From NCBI GenBank assembly GCA_003263775.1, contig JYJJ01000009.1:38887-102886 (forward strand): a stretch of DNA of 64,000 bases. Reading direction: 5' to 3'. This stretch comes from Vibrio maritimus (lineage in GTDB: Bacteria; Pseudomonadota; Gammaproteobacteria; Enterobacterales; Vibrionaceae). A model generated the notes under the pieces. The model had not been told where the DNA came from. It searched no databases and was given only the letters and a program-made list of their open reading frames with translations. Position numbers and translations under genes: made by a program. This document shows, piece after piece, positions 44,258-54,783 of this stretch; position 1 is the stretch's first letter, and each line of letters begins with the position of its first letter.

Positions 44258-45589
44258 CTAGGACTGGGGAACGTAGCTCGTCGAGATAAAATCAATACTC
44301 TCAGTGGGTTGTAGATTGTTTACATACGATGCATGTTCTGATACGACCAATACTTGTCCATCGGTAGAGTAGTCATGCTGTCGGTTTTTGGTGGTAACAC
44401 TCGCCAGTGGAATGTTTTCGGCGTTCCAGCGGTCATTGAGTCGAAACACATCGGTTTTTAGCTGTTCACGCTCAATGTCCACATTCGGGGAGACAGAATG
44501 AAGGAGCGTTAAAATACCGCCATACGGCGTCAATTTAAGGCCATCATCATAGCTTAGTGCACCGACCCAAACGGTTTGTTGGGTTTGTGAATCGATCCCT
44601 GCCTGCCACCAACGAATGTGTGAACGATGAGTAAGGGTGCCGGGTAGTTGAAACGCCAAATGCTGTGGCTGACCATTCCATAGTAAATCTGAAACGGGTG
44701 GTGTGCTCTGTCGTAGCAACTGCACATAATCACTGAGCTCGATATCACTTCGCGAGAAGGTCTTGTTTTCAATCCAGCCTAATTCACCCATTAAATCGGT
44801 CGGGGTTTGGCCCAAATAAACCACATTGACGGCTTGCGCTGAGTAAACGGTGGATTGACCTGCGTATACACGATAATCAAGCTCCGACAAAGTGACTTCA
44901 GTTGGCACTGCATGCGCCAAAGGGACGACCTCGTTGTCACTCCACCAAAAAAAGTGTGAGTAATTGAGCGCCAACATACCACCAAGAAACAAGCTAGACG
45001 CTTTCAGCCAAGAATAGCGCCACTGCTTTTTGATGCCGAAATAGAGAAGCACCAGCGATACAAGTGACAGACCTAAAGAGTACTTGTGCTCAGAAACAAA
45101 CGTTGCGGCTTCATTTAGCATAGGCACATTGTCTACGCCTGCAGCAAGCAAATACCCCCAGGTAACAAACTGACCGACACCGAGAACTAATCCGACTAAT
45201 GCGTAAGCTGTGAATTTTTTCCAGCGAATGTGATTCGCACCTGCCATAAAAGGCACAACCCAAGCGATAGGACCCAGTAGGCGAGCAAACGCAATAACCC
45301 AAAAGGCATTTCGGTTGATGAGAAGACGACAGCGCGCTAAAGGTCGGCGAACCTTAGGCTGCCAACGGAGCAAGGCTTTTTGTGCATTGAAGCCGTAGTG
45401 ACGCCCAATAAGGAAACTAAGCTGGTCACCAACTAGGCCTCCGAGTAGTACTGCAGCGACAGCCATGTAGGTGCCCGAATAGAGCTGATAACCAGCCGCT
45501 ATCATAAATGGTTCACCTGGTACCACTAAGTTTGGCCCAATCAATGCGTCGAGGAGCGCGCCTACAAACAGTCCCAATGTTTCAAACAT
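44258..45589 (-). CDS. DedA-family membrane protein fused to LssY-type C-terminal domain
   Basis: 443 residues. The N-terminal ~200 residues form the DedA (SNARE-associated/VTT) domain: GPNLVVPGEPFMIAAGY, GGLVGDQLSFLIGRHYG, and FARLLGPIAWVVPFMAG. The C-terminal ~220 residues match an LssY-type domain (LGWIENKTFSRSD and GIDSQTQQTVWVGALSYDD). DedA proteins are linked to lipid flipping and membrane homeostasis. I choose ATG 45589 with AAGGA upstream. It lies 78 bp from a glycosyltransferase on the same strand, so a role in lipid-linked glycan handling is plausible but unproven. Confidence 0.88.
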   Translation of the reverse strand: MFETLGLFVGALLDALIGPNLVVPGEPFMIAAGYQLYSGTYMAVAAVLLGGLVGDQLSFLIGRHYGFNAQKALLRWQPKVRRPLARCRLLINRNAFWVIAFARLLGPIAWVVPFMAGANHIRWKKFTAYALVGLVLGVGQFVTWGYLLAAGVDNVPMLNEAATFVSEHKYSLGLSLVSLVLLYFGIKKQWRYSWLKASSLFLGGMLALNYSHFFWWSDNEVVPLAHAVPTEVTLSELDYRVYAGQSTVYSAQAVNVVYLGQTPTDLMGELGWIENKTFSRSDIELSDYVQLLRQSTPPVSDLLWNGQPQHLAFQLPGTLTHRSHIRWWQAGIDSQTQQTVWVGALSYDDGLKLTPYGGILTLLHSVSPNVDIEREQLKTDVFRLNDRWNAENIPLASVTTKNRQHDYSTDGQVLVVSEHASYVNNLQPTESIDFISTSYVPQS

Positions 45590-45667
45590 ACCCAATCCTT
45601 ACCTACTTTATCTCCAGTGACCTCTGTGCTTACCTGTTTTAGCTGTTCTAGGCTTACTGTTTCTGCC

Positions 45668-46399
45668 TTACTGTTTTTGGTAATGGCCAAACTGGTATTC
45701 CATTTCGTTGTTGCGCATTTCACCAAATAGGAAACGGCGAACATTGGCTTTTAGGTAGGTAAAGCCCATTTTGAAGAAACCATCTTGTTCTAGGCGGCGC
45801 GGATCAAACTGAAAGCTGATCGGTAGAAATCTAAAACGCCAGGTTCTAGATGCTTTTTTAACGTAGTGGCAGTCTTCACAAAGCACGATCTCTTCGTCGA
45901 ACCCACCGATCTCTTGGTGAACACGTTGGGTTGAAAAAATGCATGCGCCAACGGCGGTTGGGAAGAAGAATTGCGTGGCGAACAACCCAGCATTGAACAG
46001 GCCATAGCCAACTTTATACGCCGGTGCTAAGTTGCGTGAACCCATATAGACGCCGGCGACTTCAAGCTTTTCTTGCTCAAGTTTGTCGATGGCCTTTTGC
46101 AGGAAATCTTTGTCGAGACGAACATCAGCGTCCAAAAACAGCAAGCGTTCATGTTTTGCTAGCTTCGCGCCAGTGTTGCGCCCTAGACTCACGCCACGCT
46201 GAGACATTTGATGTACGGTTAGACTTGGCAGCGAAGCTTGATACTTACTGGCTACTTCACAAGTCAGGTCATCGCTATTCGAATCGACAACGATGACTTC
46301 GAAATCTTGATAAGTTTGGCAGCTAAGATCGCTCAGCAAGCGAGCGATACGTTTTTCTTCATTAAGGGTGATAACGACTACGCTAAGTGATTTCATCAT
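45668..46399 (-). CDS. Glycosyltransferase family 2
   Basis: 243 residues. SLSVVVITLNEEKRIARLL and VDSNSDDLTCEVA are the nucleotide-sugar part of the GT-A fold, and LLFLDADVRLD supplies the metal-binding DxD motif (~residues 95-100). FDEEIVLCEDCHYV contains the ED catalytic element. The C-terminus ends in an amphipathic segment with aromatic residues. I start at ATG 46399, with AAGGA upstream. It precedes the DedA-LssY gene, so the product probably acts at the inner membrane on a lipid-linked acceptor. Donor and acceptor are unknown. Confidence 0.92.
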   Translation of the reverse strand: MMKSLSVVVITLNEEKRIARLLSDLSCQTYQDFEVIVVDSNSDDLTCEVASKYQASLPSLTVHQMSQRGVSLGRNTGAKLAKHERLLFLDADVRLDKDFLQKAIDKLEQEKLEVAGVYMGSRNLAPAYKVGYGLFNAGLFATQFFFPTAVGACIFSTQRVHQEIGGFDEEIVLCEDCHYVKKASRTWRFRFLPISFQFDPRRLEQDGFFKMGFTYLKANVRRFLFGEMRNNEMEYQFGHYQKQ

Positions 46400-46437
46400 T
46401 TTGTTCCTTTCGTTCAATGGTTCCATCGATAAAGGCC

Positions 46438-46467
46438 GCTTGGTTAGCTTGGTTAGCTTGGTTAGAT
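46438..46467. repeat. Short tandem repeat, three 9-bp units
   Basis: TTGGTTAGC is repeated three times (last unit ends TTGGTTAGA) in the leader of the glycosyltransferase gene. Copy number could vary by slippage; at this position it would alter spacing in the 5' leader, not protein. Confidence 0.6.
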
Positions 46468-46559
46468 GGTGCGGTCAGTTGATGAAGCCAGTATCAGGGA
46501 GTGGTACTGAATGAAGAATGAGTGGAGAGTTCAGAATCAGTTCATGTAGATGAACAAGA

Positions 46560-46590
46560 CGCTTTACCGGCGTTGAATATCGGTAAAGCG
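46560..46590 (-). terminator. Inverted repeat after acsA, probable terminator
   Basis: CGCTTTACCG / CGGTAAAGCG stem of 10 bp around an 11-nt loop, 24 bp after the acetoacetyl-CoA synthetase stop. The minus-strand tail is TCTTGTTC, only moderately T-rich. Confidence 0.6.
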
Positions 46591-46613
46591 TCGTTTAATC
46601 AGAGAGTTGGCAG

Positions 46614-48637
46614 TTATACTGTGTGAGCGAATTGCGCGACTTCATCAAGGACGTGCGGATTAGCGATCGCTCCTTTATTCTTTATTTCTTGGCCGTGCAA
46701 CACCTGTTTTACTGCTAGCTCTACTAGCTTCCCTGACTTGGTTTTTGGGATCTCACTGATAGCATAGATTTCTGAGGGTACATGACGAGGTGAGCAGTGC
46801 GTTTTCAGTCGTTGTTTGATGACACGCTGCAAATTGTCATCCAGCACAGTAGACGGGGAAAGCTGCACGAATAGGACAATCTTTTCATCATTGAGATGCG
46901 TTCTACCTACTGCGATGGAGTCGATAATGCCATCGAGCTGATTAACCTGCTGATAGATCTCAGCGGTACCAATGCGTACGCCTCCCGGATTTAGTATCGC
47001 ATCACTGCGCCCAAAAAAGCCCATACCACCGTGTGAAGTCATCAAGACATCATCGCCATGACTCCAGCACTGCTCGAAGTTAGCCCAGTAGGCGTTGTGG
47101 TAACGTTCACCATCGTCATTCCAAAAGCCAACAGGCTGGTTTGGGAAACTGTTAAGACAAACCAATTCACCACGCTGTTCTTTGACAGATTCACCATTGG
47201 TATTAAAGACTTGCACATCCAAGCCTAAACCGGAGGCTTGGCATTCACCGCGGTAAACAGGGGATATGGGATTGCCAAGCACAAAGCAGCCGCAAATATC
47301 GGTTCCACCTGAAATAGAGGCTAAATGAAGATCCGATTTGATGGCTTGATAAACATAATCAAATTGCTCTGGATACAAAACAGAGCCTGTAGAGCAAAGG
47401 GTTCTAAGGTGGGTAAGTGCAAACTTCTCACTAGGGACAAAGCCGTTTTTTTCTATCGCTTCCAGATACTTAGCGGCAGTACCAAACAAGGTTACTGACG
47501 TGCGATTGGCCAGTTCCCACAGTACGTTTTCCGTGGGGTAAACAGGATTGCCATCATAAATAACCAAGCTCGCACCGCTTGCCAGAGCCGATACGTGCCA
47601 GTTCCACATCATCCAACCACAAGTGGTGTAATAGAACACCCGATCGTCAGAGCGAACATCACAATGCAGCTGATGTTCTTTAAGATGATTTAAGGTGATG
47701 CCGCCAACGGAGTGAACAATGCACTTAGGCTTTCCCGTTGTTCCGGAAGAATAGAGTATGAACAGCGCAGAGTTAAACGCAACACGTTGAAAATAAACAG
47801 GTTCACTTTGAAATTCACCAATGACGGACTCCCATTCAACGTTGATAACGTTGTCGGTATTAATTTGAGAAGAAGTCGGCATTGATGGTTCGTTCTGACC
47901 GAGGTGCTGGTATCCCACAGTGCAAACGTGTGTAATAGATTCAATTGCATTTGAGATGGCGCTGTTTTTATCTGCATGGTGAATGATTTACCGCCAAATT
48001 GGTACCCATCCACGCAAAACAGCACCTTGGGTTTCACTTGTCCAAAGCGCTCAATAACGCTTTCCGCACCAAAATCCGGCGAGGTCGATGTCCAAATAGC
48101 ACCTAGACTGGTGGCTGCGAGCATAGCAATCACGGCGTAGGGAGAGTGGGGGAGATAGCCAGCCACGACATCGCCTTCTGCTACGTTGATGCTTTGAAGC
48201 CACTGTTGCATGATGGACACGTGCTCAAGGAGTATTTTCCAAGTGTATTGCTCAACATGTCCTTGCTCGTTTTGAAATAAAATAGCGACCTTTTCAGGGT
48301 TTTTCGCCCCATAATCGAGTAGATTCTCTGCATAATTCAGTTTCGCTTCAGGAAACCAGACAGTGTCTCTCGCTGGTACGACATCACTCCATACCGCCTC
48401 ACCAAGCAGGGTCGTTTGACCTTGTTTCGAGCCCACAACGCCGCAAAAATCCCATACTCGTTCCCAAAAATGCTCTGGATTATCTAGTGTCCATTGATGC
48501 AACTGTTGATAGTCAGAAATGTTTAAGGCGGGTTTGTCTGCAACCAGTTCATTGATGAATCGCTGGATATGACTTTGAGCAGCGCGAGTCGCGTTAGGTG
48601 TCCATAGAGCTTGAGGGGAAGAAGGCTTTGTTAACAT
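46614..48637 (-). CDS. acsA: Acetoacetyl-CoA synthetase (frame break near 47975)
   Basis: Activates acetoacetate to acetoacetyl-CoA using ATP. About 674 residues after repair. It is an ANL-family ligase: FILYSSGTTGKPKCIVHSVGG (P-loop), YYTTCGWMMWNWHVSALASGA, and GRSDAILNPGGVRIGTAEIY with the C-terminal KTKSGKLVELAVK lysine. The break between VDGYQFGGKSFTM and ADKNSAISNAI is healed by one base near 47975. I choose ATG 48637. Divergent from phhAB, whose pathway (Phe to Tyr to acetoacetate plus fumarate) yields its substrate. The gene symbol follows common usage for this enzyme. Confidence 0.9.
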
Positions 48638-48714
48638 TTTTGATACAATTGTCCTTGATATTATTATGAGTTTAATTTTTGTTGCTTTTGGTGGGCTAGT
48701 CAAACTTATTGGTC

Positions 48715-48734
48715 AAATTCAATTAATTGAATTT
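48715..48734. promoter_or_regulatory. Perfect 20-bp palindrome between acsA and phhA
   Basis: AAATTCAATTAATTGAATTT is identical to its own reverse complement. It lies 78 bp from the acsA start and 127 bp from the phhA start in the divergent promoter region, so a single regulator could control both. Confidence 0.6.
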
Positions 48735-48861
48735 AAAGTTAAAAATATACATATGTAAAATTTATGTTACACGCGAAATGCGAGTGCTATTTAGAGGGGT
48801 TATTGTCAGGCTAAAACCAAACACATAGGCTTAATGTAAGGAGTTTGTTAAAGGAAGTGGC

Positions 48862-49653
48862 ATGACTCAGTATGTATCTAACCCTGTGAATGAGCAGGGA
48901 ATAATTGATTGGAGCGAAGAAGAAAACCGCATTTGGCATGATCTTGTTGAACGCCAACTGGATTTAGTCAAAGACAGAGCGTGCAAAGAGTACTTGCGCG
49001 GACTTGAACTGCTTGATTTACCGCTGGATAGAGCGCCTCAGCTGACTGAAATAAACAGCGTGTTGCAGCGTGAAACTGGCTGGCAAGTGGAGCCTGTTCC
49101 AGCGTTGATCGATTTTGACCGCTTCTTCGAGCTGTTAGCATCACGCAAGTTCCCTGTGGCGACGTTTTTACGTTCTCGAGAAGAGTTTGATTACCTTCAG
49201 GAGCCCGACTTCTTCCACGAAATCTTCGGGCATTGCGCCATGCTGACCGACCCGGATTTTGCCGAGTTTACCCAGCACTATGGAAAGCTAGGGTATCAAG
49301 CGAGCAGCAAGCAGAGAGTCTATTTGGCGAGATTATATTGGTTTACCGTCGAATTTGGTCTTGTTGAGCAAAACGGCGATCTAAAGATTTACGGGGGCGG
49401 CATCTTGTCATCTCCAGGTGAGACGCTTTATGCGCTCGATGATGAAAGGCCGCTTCGCCAAGCGTTTAATGTCGATAACGTGTTAAGAACGCCTTATCGA
49501 ATCGACATTATGCAGCCGACTTACTTTGTGCTGGACGACATTCGCCAGCTGTATGAACTAAAACAACAGGATTTGAGCCAAGACGTCGCGCGAGCAATGG
49601 AATCGGGCTTACTCCCTCCGCTTTTTGAACCAAAGGACATGACACATGCTTAA
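48862..49653 (+). CDS. phhA: Phenylalanine 4-hydroxylase PhhA
   Basis: 263-residue bacterial phenylalanine hydroxylase, converting Phe to Tyr with tetrahydropterin and O2. The iron ligands lie in [17 protein letters not shown] (two His) and in the Glu of [13 protein letters not shown]. The catalytic domain is complete and no N-terminal regulatory domain is present, as usual in bacteria. AAGGAAG lies upstream of the ATG. phhB overlaps its end by 8 bp. Divergent acsA suggests a Phe/Tyr breakdown theme. Confidence 0.97.
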   Translation: MTQYVSNPVNEQGIIDWSEEENRIWHDLVERQLDLVKDRACKEYLRGLELLDLPLDRAPQLTEINSVLQRETGWQVEPVPALIDFDRFFELLASRKFPVATFLRSREEFDYLQEPDFFHEIFGHCAMLTDPDFAEFTQHYGKLGYQASSKQRVYLARLYWFTVEFGLVEQNGDLKIYGGGILSSPGETLYALDDERPLRQAFNVDNVLRTPYRIDIMQPTYFVLDDIRQLYELKQQDLSQDVARAMESGLLPPLFEPKDMTHA

Positions 49654-49981
49654 TGAACTACGCTGCGAAGCCTGCAGCAGCGATGCAATTGCACTGGGTA
49701 AGGATGAACAACAACAGTTACTGACAGAGCTTAATGATTGGCAAATTATAGAACGTGATGGTATCCCGCAACTTGAGAAGCACTATAAGTTTAAGAATTT
49801 TAAGCTCGCTTGGGCGTTTTCAAACCAAGTGGCGGAGCTGGCCGAAGAAGAGTTCCATCACCCAACAATCACGCTGGAGTGGGGCAAAGTGACCGTGACC
49901 TGGTGGAGTCACTCTATCAAAGGGTTGCATCAAAATGATTTTATCTGCGCAGCCAAATGTGACGGTTTTATCGCTCAGTAA
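49646..49981 (+). CDS. phhB: Pterin-4a-carbinolamine dehydratase PhhB
   Basis: 111 residues. Recycles the 4a-hydroxypterin formed by Phh[24 protein letters not shown] holds the catalytic His pair and the WWSH end of the family. It overlaps phhA by 8 bp, so the two are translationally coupled. The N-terminal extension (first ~30 residues with [16 protein letters not shown]) is normal for the family. A strong terminator follows. Confidence 0.97.
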   Translation: MLNELRCEACSSDAIALGKDEQQQLLTELNDWQIIERDGIPQLEKHYKFKNFKLAWAFSNQVAELAEEEFHHPTITLEWGKVTVTWWSHSIKGLHQNDFICAAKCDGFIAQ

Positions 49982-49999
49982 AATTCATTGTTTCACAAC

Positions 50000-50034
50000 A
50001 AGATCCTCGCTTAACGCGGGGATCTTTTGTTTTG
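50000..50034 (+). terminator. Intrinsic terminator after phhAB
   Basis: An 11-bp stem (AAGATCCTCGC / GCGGGGATCTT with one G-T pair) and a 5-nt loop, then TTGTTTTG, 19 bp after the phhB stop. Confidence 0.88.
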
Positions 50035-50213
50035 GGTCAGAAAGGAGGTGTCACACTTTGCATGTCAGCAACTGTATTGGTAAGAAGTCGATTTGAGTCA
50101 AAAAAGATGATGAAACCTTACAGTTTATATCAATTAATATGCGTACAATGGTTATAGACCTCAAACGTACAGTTGTTGAGGTACGTTGACTAAAGAACAC
50201 CATAAGGGACACT

Positions 50214-51379
50214 ATGTTCAAGCGCAGTATTAAATGGATTCTCCCGTTCGCAATCTTAGGCGTGGCGGGTGGCGGTTACTTCTTAGTTCAAAAGACTGCA
50301 CCAGAAGTCGAGACAGAGAAAACGCTCGACACCACACCGCGTGTCAAAACTCAAATTTTGCAAGCACAGACTCATCAAGTGCAGATTTCGAGTTTTGGCG
50401 AAGTCGTACCTTTAGAGCGTACAGCGTTGTCTACTCAAGTTTCAGGTGAAGTGACTAGCTGGCACCCTAACTTCGTCTCTGGCGGGGTGGTTAAACGTGG
50501 TGAAGTTCTATTCACCATTGAGAAAGATGACTATCAAGCTGCGGTACTGCAAGCTCAAGCAGAACTTGCACAAGCTCAAGCGACCCTTATCGAAGAGCGT
50601 GCAAAAGCGAAAGTCGCTGAGCGCCAAGCCAAGAAAATCAAAGATACCCAAGTATCGGATCTTTATCTTCGCATCCCACAAGTATTAAGTGCAGAAGCCC
50701 GTGTGAAATCAGCGCAAGCAGGCTGCGCCGTGCTAATCGTGACCTTGAAAATACCGAAGTGGAAGCGCCATACGATGCGCTAGTGGTGTCTCGCAATATC
50801 GGTGTTGGTCAGTACATAACTGCAGGCTCTCAGGTTGCGGAAATCAATAACATTGAACATGCAGAAGTCATGGTGCCGATCGCTGGGTTCGACGCGCCAT
50901 TCTTACCGAAAGATATCGAAGGCGTCAGCGCCGAGATCATTGCTAAAGGTCGTATTGAAGCGATTCGAGAAGGTGAAATCGTTCGTGATTTGGGTGTGGT
51001 CGATAGTGCGACGCGTATGGTGAACATGGTGATTCGTATTGATGATCCATACGGCCTTAAATCTAATTTAACCCCTCTGCCGTTTGGCTCTTATGTTGAA
51101 GTCCAATTCAACGGCCGAACAGTGGACAACTTATTTCAAGTGCCACAAGAGCTTGTTATTGATGAGCGAGTATGGGTGGTGGATCCAGAAGACAAACTGA
51201 TTCCAAAGCCAGTACATGTGCTTCGTGAGGAGCAGGCCAACTTCTTTATCGATTCAGGCATTGAGAATGGTGACGAGCTGGTATTGACGGTACCAGAGTT
51301 TCCGCAGATTGGTATGACTGTCATTCGGGTCAACGACGAAGCCGATGTGTTGGCGCAGCAAGGAGAGGCCAGTGAGTAA
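50214..51379 (+). CDS. RND efflux periplasmic adaptor (membrane fusion protein; frame break near 50721)
   Basis: About 389 residues after adding one base near 50721 (SAQAALRRANRDLENTEVEAPYDALVV). N-terminal membrane anchor or signal (WILPFAILGVAGGGYFLV), then the barrel-sandwich hybrid with ALSTQVSGEVTSWHPNFVSGGVVKRGEVLF, a long alpha-hairpin of AQAELAQAQATL heptads (~residues 100-180), and the second lipoyl half plus beta-barrel. It links the RND pump to an outer-membrane channel. Its stop overlaps the pump's GTG start. No channel gene is adjacent, so a TolC-type protein elsewhere is needed. Confidence 0.88.
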
Positions 51380-54300
51380 CTCGACCCAGCGCGGCATAAT
51401 TGCTCTGTTCGCCAACAATTCGGTGGCGGCCAACTTGCTGATGGCGTTTGTACTCATTATGGGTACGGTCAGTTACTTTCTGATCCAGCGCCAAATGTTC
51501 CCGAACTTTGAAATCAACTACATTCGTGTGACTGCGTCTTACCCAGGGGTGTCTGCGCAGGAGATCGAGGAAACCATCCTTATTAAAGTGGAAGAATCAC
51601 TCAAGGATGTCACCGAAATCAAAAAAGCAGTCACAGATGCGTATCGTGGTGGCGGCCAAGTTACGCTCGAAATCGATACCAAAGCTGATCTTCCGGAAGT
51701 ACTCGACCGAGTCAAACAAAGGGTTGATGCCATTGCCAGTTTTCCAAGGGCAATGGAGCCAATAAAAGTCACGCAAATCGAGTTCAAGCAAGATGTGATT
51801 GGTATGGTGCTGTCGGGCAATACCTCGTTAACGGAACTCAAAACCATCTCTAAACAGGTAGAGAAAGAGCTGTTGCAACTGAGTGATGTGTCGCTAGTTG
51901 AGGTTAGCTCACCACCGGATGAAATTGGCATTGAGATTCACCCTGATGAGCTGCGTACGTATGACCTTACGTTGGACGATGTGGTGTCGGCGATTCAGAA
52001 ATACTCCGCCAATTTCTCAGCAGGGCAAGTGCGAACCAACACCGGCTTGGTTTCTATTCGAATTGAAAACCAGTATTACGATGGCTATGAATTCCGCCAA
52101 ATCCCCGTGAAACTCGGTGCCAATGGTTCGAAAGTGTTGCTCGGTGATATTGCTACCATTAAAGATGAGTTCACTGAAGGGCAGCACTACTTTAAATTCT
52201 CGGGTGAGAATGGCATTTATCTCACGGTAAAAGCCACCAAAACTCAGAACATGGTACCGGTAGCAGAAACGGTGAAGCGCTACATAGAAGCTCGCAACCA
52301 AACCTTGCCGCATGGGGTTCAAATCCACACCTTGATGGATATGACCTATTACCTCAACGCTCGCCTCGACATGATGCTCAAGAATTTGATGCAAGGTGCA
52401 GTTTTGGTCGCGGTATTGCTCACTATATTCTTGCGTTTTCGCTTAGCGATGTGGGTAATGGTCGGGCTGCCGGTTTGTTTCCTTGGCGCGGTGATGTTGA
52501 TGCCGCTGTTTGGCGTTAGTATCAATATCATTACTCTGTTCGCCTTTATCATGGTACTCGGTATCGTGGTCGATGATGCCATCGTGATAGGGGAGAGTGT
52601 ATACACTGAGGTAGAGAAAAATGGTGGCGGCGTGACCAACGTGGTGCGAGGCGCTCAGCGAGTTGCGACACCTGCTACTTTTGGTGTGCTGACCACCATC
52701 GCGGTGTTTGTGCCGTTTCTATTTTCAACCGGCCCAGAGAAAGCGTTTTTCTACGGCTTGTCGATAGTCGTTATCTTCTGTCTTATCTTTAGTTTGATTG
52801 AATCAAAACTTATTTTGCCAGCTCACTTGGCACATACGAAATTCACACCAGTTAAAGAGAACAGCTACCGTGCTCGCTTTAATCGCGCTTTCTTTAAGTT
52901 CATCAACGGGCCTTATAAACGTACCGTCAGCAAATGTGTGGAATGGCGTTGGTCGGTCATGGCGGGATTCATTGCTATTCTGGTCGTGAGCGCAGCAATG
53001 GTGACCTCAGGGCATGTCAGAATGATCCCAAGCCCTAAAGTGCCGTCTGATTTCCCTATGATCAGAATCGAAATGAACAGCAATGCTTCAGATGAGCAAA
53101 CCATTGATGCCTTGCTGACGCTTGAGAAAGTGGTTAAAGCGGTAGATACCGACATCCAAGATGAATTTGGCATGCCCGTCATTCGTGACATGATGACCAT
53201 TAATACCAGTCGAACTGAAGGTATGCTTATCCTACCGTTAGTCGATGAGGAAGTGCGTCCTGTTGATGCGTTCGAACTGTCTCGCCGCTGGCGTGAGAAG
53301 TTGCCGACCATTGTTGGCCTCAAGTCCATTGTCATCAATGACAATGTGGCCGGTGGTGATGACGGTGATGAGTTTGGTTATCTGCTCTATGGGCCCGATA
53401 TGGAAGTGCTCAATGAAGCCGGAAGAGAACTGATTTCCAAGCTGCAACTGCAAACTGGGCTGTTTGATGTCAGCTCATCAATGGATACAGGCAGCCGAGA
53501 AGTACAGCTCTCTTTAAAACCGGTGGCCTACGATCTTGGGTTGGATCTAGCCAGTGTTGCGGCGCAGGTCGGCGGCAGCTTTTATGGTGGTGAGGCACAG
53601 CGTGTGTTGAGAAACACAGAAGAAGTTCGAGTGATGGTTCGCTATCCAAAGCTGACCCGTGAAGCCTTCTCGTCCCTACGCTATGCGCTGATCAATACTC
53701 CATCGGGTAAGAAAGTGATGCTCGGTGATGTGGTAGAAATAGAAAGCAAACCGGGTATTAACCAAATCCGACGCGAAAATGGCTTTAGAACGGTTTACAT
53801 CTACGGTTCTATTGACGAGACGGTTATCGAGCCAGATAAAGCGGTGAAGAACATCGAGGACAATGTCCTGCCAGAGCTCAAGGCGATGTTCCCAGAAGTG
53901 ACCACCGAGCTTGGCGGTACGATTGAAGAGCAGCAAAAGCAATCGGCGGAACAAATTGTATTCTTTGTTGCGGGTATGATTACGGTTTATATCCTGCTTG
54001 CGGTGCCGCTCAAAAGTTATGCTCAACCGCTGATCATCATGTCGGTGATCCCATTTAGCCTGACCGGGGCGATTTGGGGGCACTATTTCTACGGTTTGGA
54101 CATGTCGATGATGTCGACGTTCGGCCTTATCGCGGCAGCGGGGGTAGTGATCAACGACTCGTTGGTGATGACCGATTACGTCAACCAAATCAAAGCTCGC
54201 TGCGATTGCGCCAAAACCGCAGTTGTTGAGGCCGGATGTGCCAGGTTTAGGGCGATCACCCTCACGTCAATCACAACCTTCTTTGGTGTTCTGCCGATTA

Positions 54301-54497
54301 TGTTTGAGACCAGTTTGCAAGCTGCGTTCGTCAAACCGATGGCTGTAGCGCTAGGGTTTGCGGTTATGTACGCCACGGTAGTGACCTTGATTGCCGTGCC
54401 ATGCTTGTATGTGATTTTGGAAGACATTGGTGGGGTGTTCCGTAAGGTGAAAAGGCTCTATTTCCCGCTAAAACAACCTGCTGCTGAGCGCAGCTAA
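51372..54497 (+). CDS. RND-family efflux pump, HAE1-like inner-membrane transporter
   Basis: 1041 residues from GTG 51372 (AAGGAG 6 nt upstream), overlapping the adaptor stop by 8 bp. Twelve membrane helices and two large periplasmic loops. The proton-relay Asp pair is in ILGIVVDDAIVIGESVYTEVEKNGG (TM4 region); the TM10 region has AAAGVVINDSLVMTDY. N-terminal FLIQRQMFPNFEINYIRVTASYPGVSAQEIE is standard for the family. It exports drugs, bile-like compounds or similar. The substrate cannot be told from sequence. Confidence 0.93.
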   Translation: MSNSTQRGIIALFANNSVAANLLMAFVLIMGTVSYFLIQRQMFPNFEINYIRVTASYPGVSAQEIEETILIKVEESLKDVTEIKKAVTDAYRGGGQVTLEIDTKADLPEVLDRVKQRVDAIASFPRAMEPIKVTQIEFKQDVIGMVLSGNTSLTELKTISKQVEKELLQLSDVSLVEVSSPPDEIGIEIHPDELRTYDLTLDDVVSAIQKYSANFSAGQVRTNTGLVSIRIENQYYDGYEFRQIPVKLGANGSKVLLGDIATIKDEFTEGQHYFKFSGENGIYLTVKATKTQNMVPVAETVKRYIEARNQTLPHGVQIHTLMDMTYYLNARLDMMLKNLMQGAVLVAVLLTIFLRFRLAMWVMVGLPVCFLGAVMLMPLFGVSINIITLFAFIMVLGIVVDDAIVIGESVYTEVEKNGGGVTNVVRGAQRVATPATFGVLTTIAVFVPFLFSTGPEKAFFYGLSIVVIFCLIFSLIESKLILPAHLAHTKFTPVKENSYRARFNRAFFKFINGPYKRTVSKCVEWRWSVMAGFIAILVVSAAMVTSGHVRMIPSPKVPSDFPMIRIEMNSNASDEQTIDALLTLEKVVKAVDTDIQDEFGMPVIRDMMTINTSRTEGMLILPLVDEEVRPVDAFELSRRWREKLPTIVGLKSIVINDNVAGGDDGDEFGYLLYGPDMEVLNEAGRELISKLQLQTGLFDVSSSMDTGSREVQLSLKPVAYDLGLDLASVAAQVGGSFYGGEAQRVLRNTEEVRVMVRYPKLTREAFSSLRYALINTPSGKKVMLGDVVEIESKPGINQIRRENGFRTVYIYGSIDETVIEPDKAVKNIEDNVLPELKAMFPEVTTELGGTIEEQQKQSAEQIVFFVAGMITVYILLAVPLKSYAQPLIIMSVIPFSLTGAIWGHYFYGLDMSMMSTFGLIAAAGVVINDSLVMTDYVNQIKARCDCAKTAVVEAGCARFRAITLTSITTFFGVLPIMFETSLQAAFVKPMAVALGFAVMYATVVTLIAVPCLYVILEDIGGVFRKVKRLYFPLKQPAAERS

Positions 54498-54783
54498 TTC
54501 TCGTCTTGATCGCTCGGTGAGCTCTGACTCCCGAGCCGATATCAACTTAATTCCAGATAATACCTATCTAAAACATTTAGCTTACTTAGTGGTTCATTAA
54601 AGTATAACCCTTATTTATCAGATAATTGAGAGTGAATTCTTTGATTTAAAGTTGCTAATGTATTCGATTTGCAGATAGTTACTGCTTTGAGTAAATCTGC
54701 ACCAATTCATAAAGTCACTATCAGAAAAACGAGGGCATCTTATCGTTTGATGTCTGGATTTTGGTTAACAAAGGTGACTGACA
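54498..54783. other. Intergenic region upstream of the Ntn-hydrolase gene
   Basis: 286 bp; I see no gene and no convincing terminator for the RND operon, only A/T-rich sequence. The promoter of the next gene should lie here. Confidence 0.4.

Noticed and set aside
46438..46467. CRISPR or mobile-element repeat
   Set aside because: Only three 9-bp units without spacers; simple tandem repeat. No CRISPR array, transposase or integrase was seen anywhere in the window.
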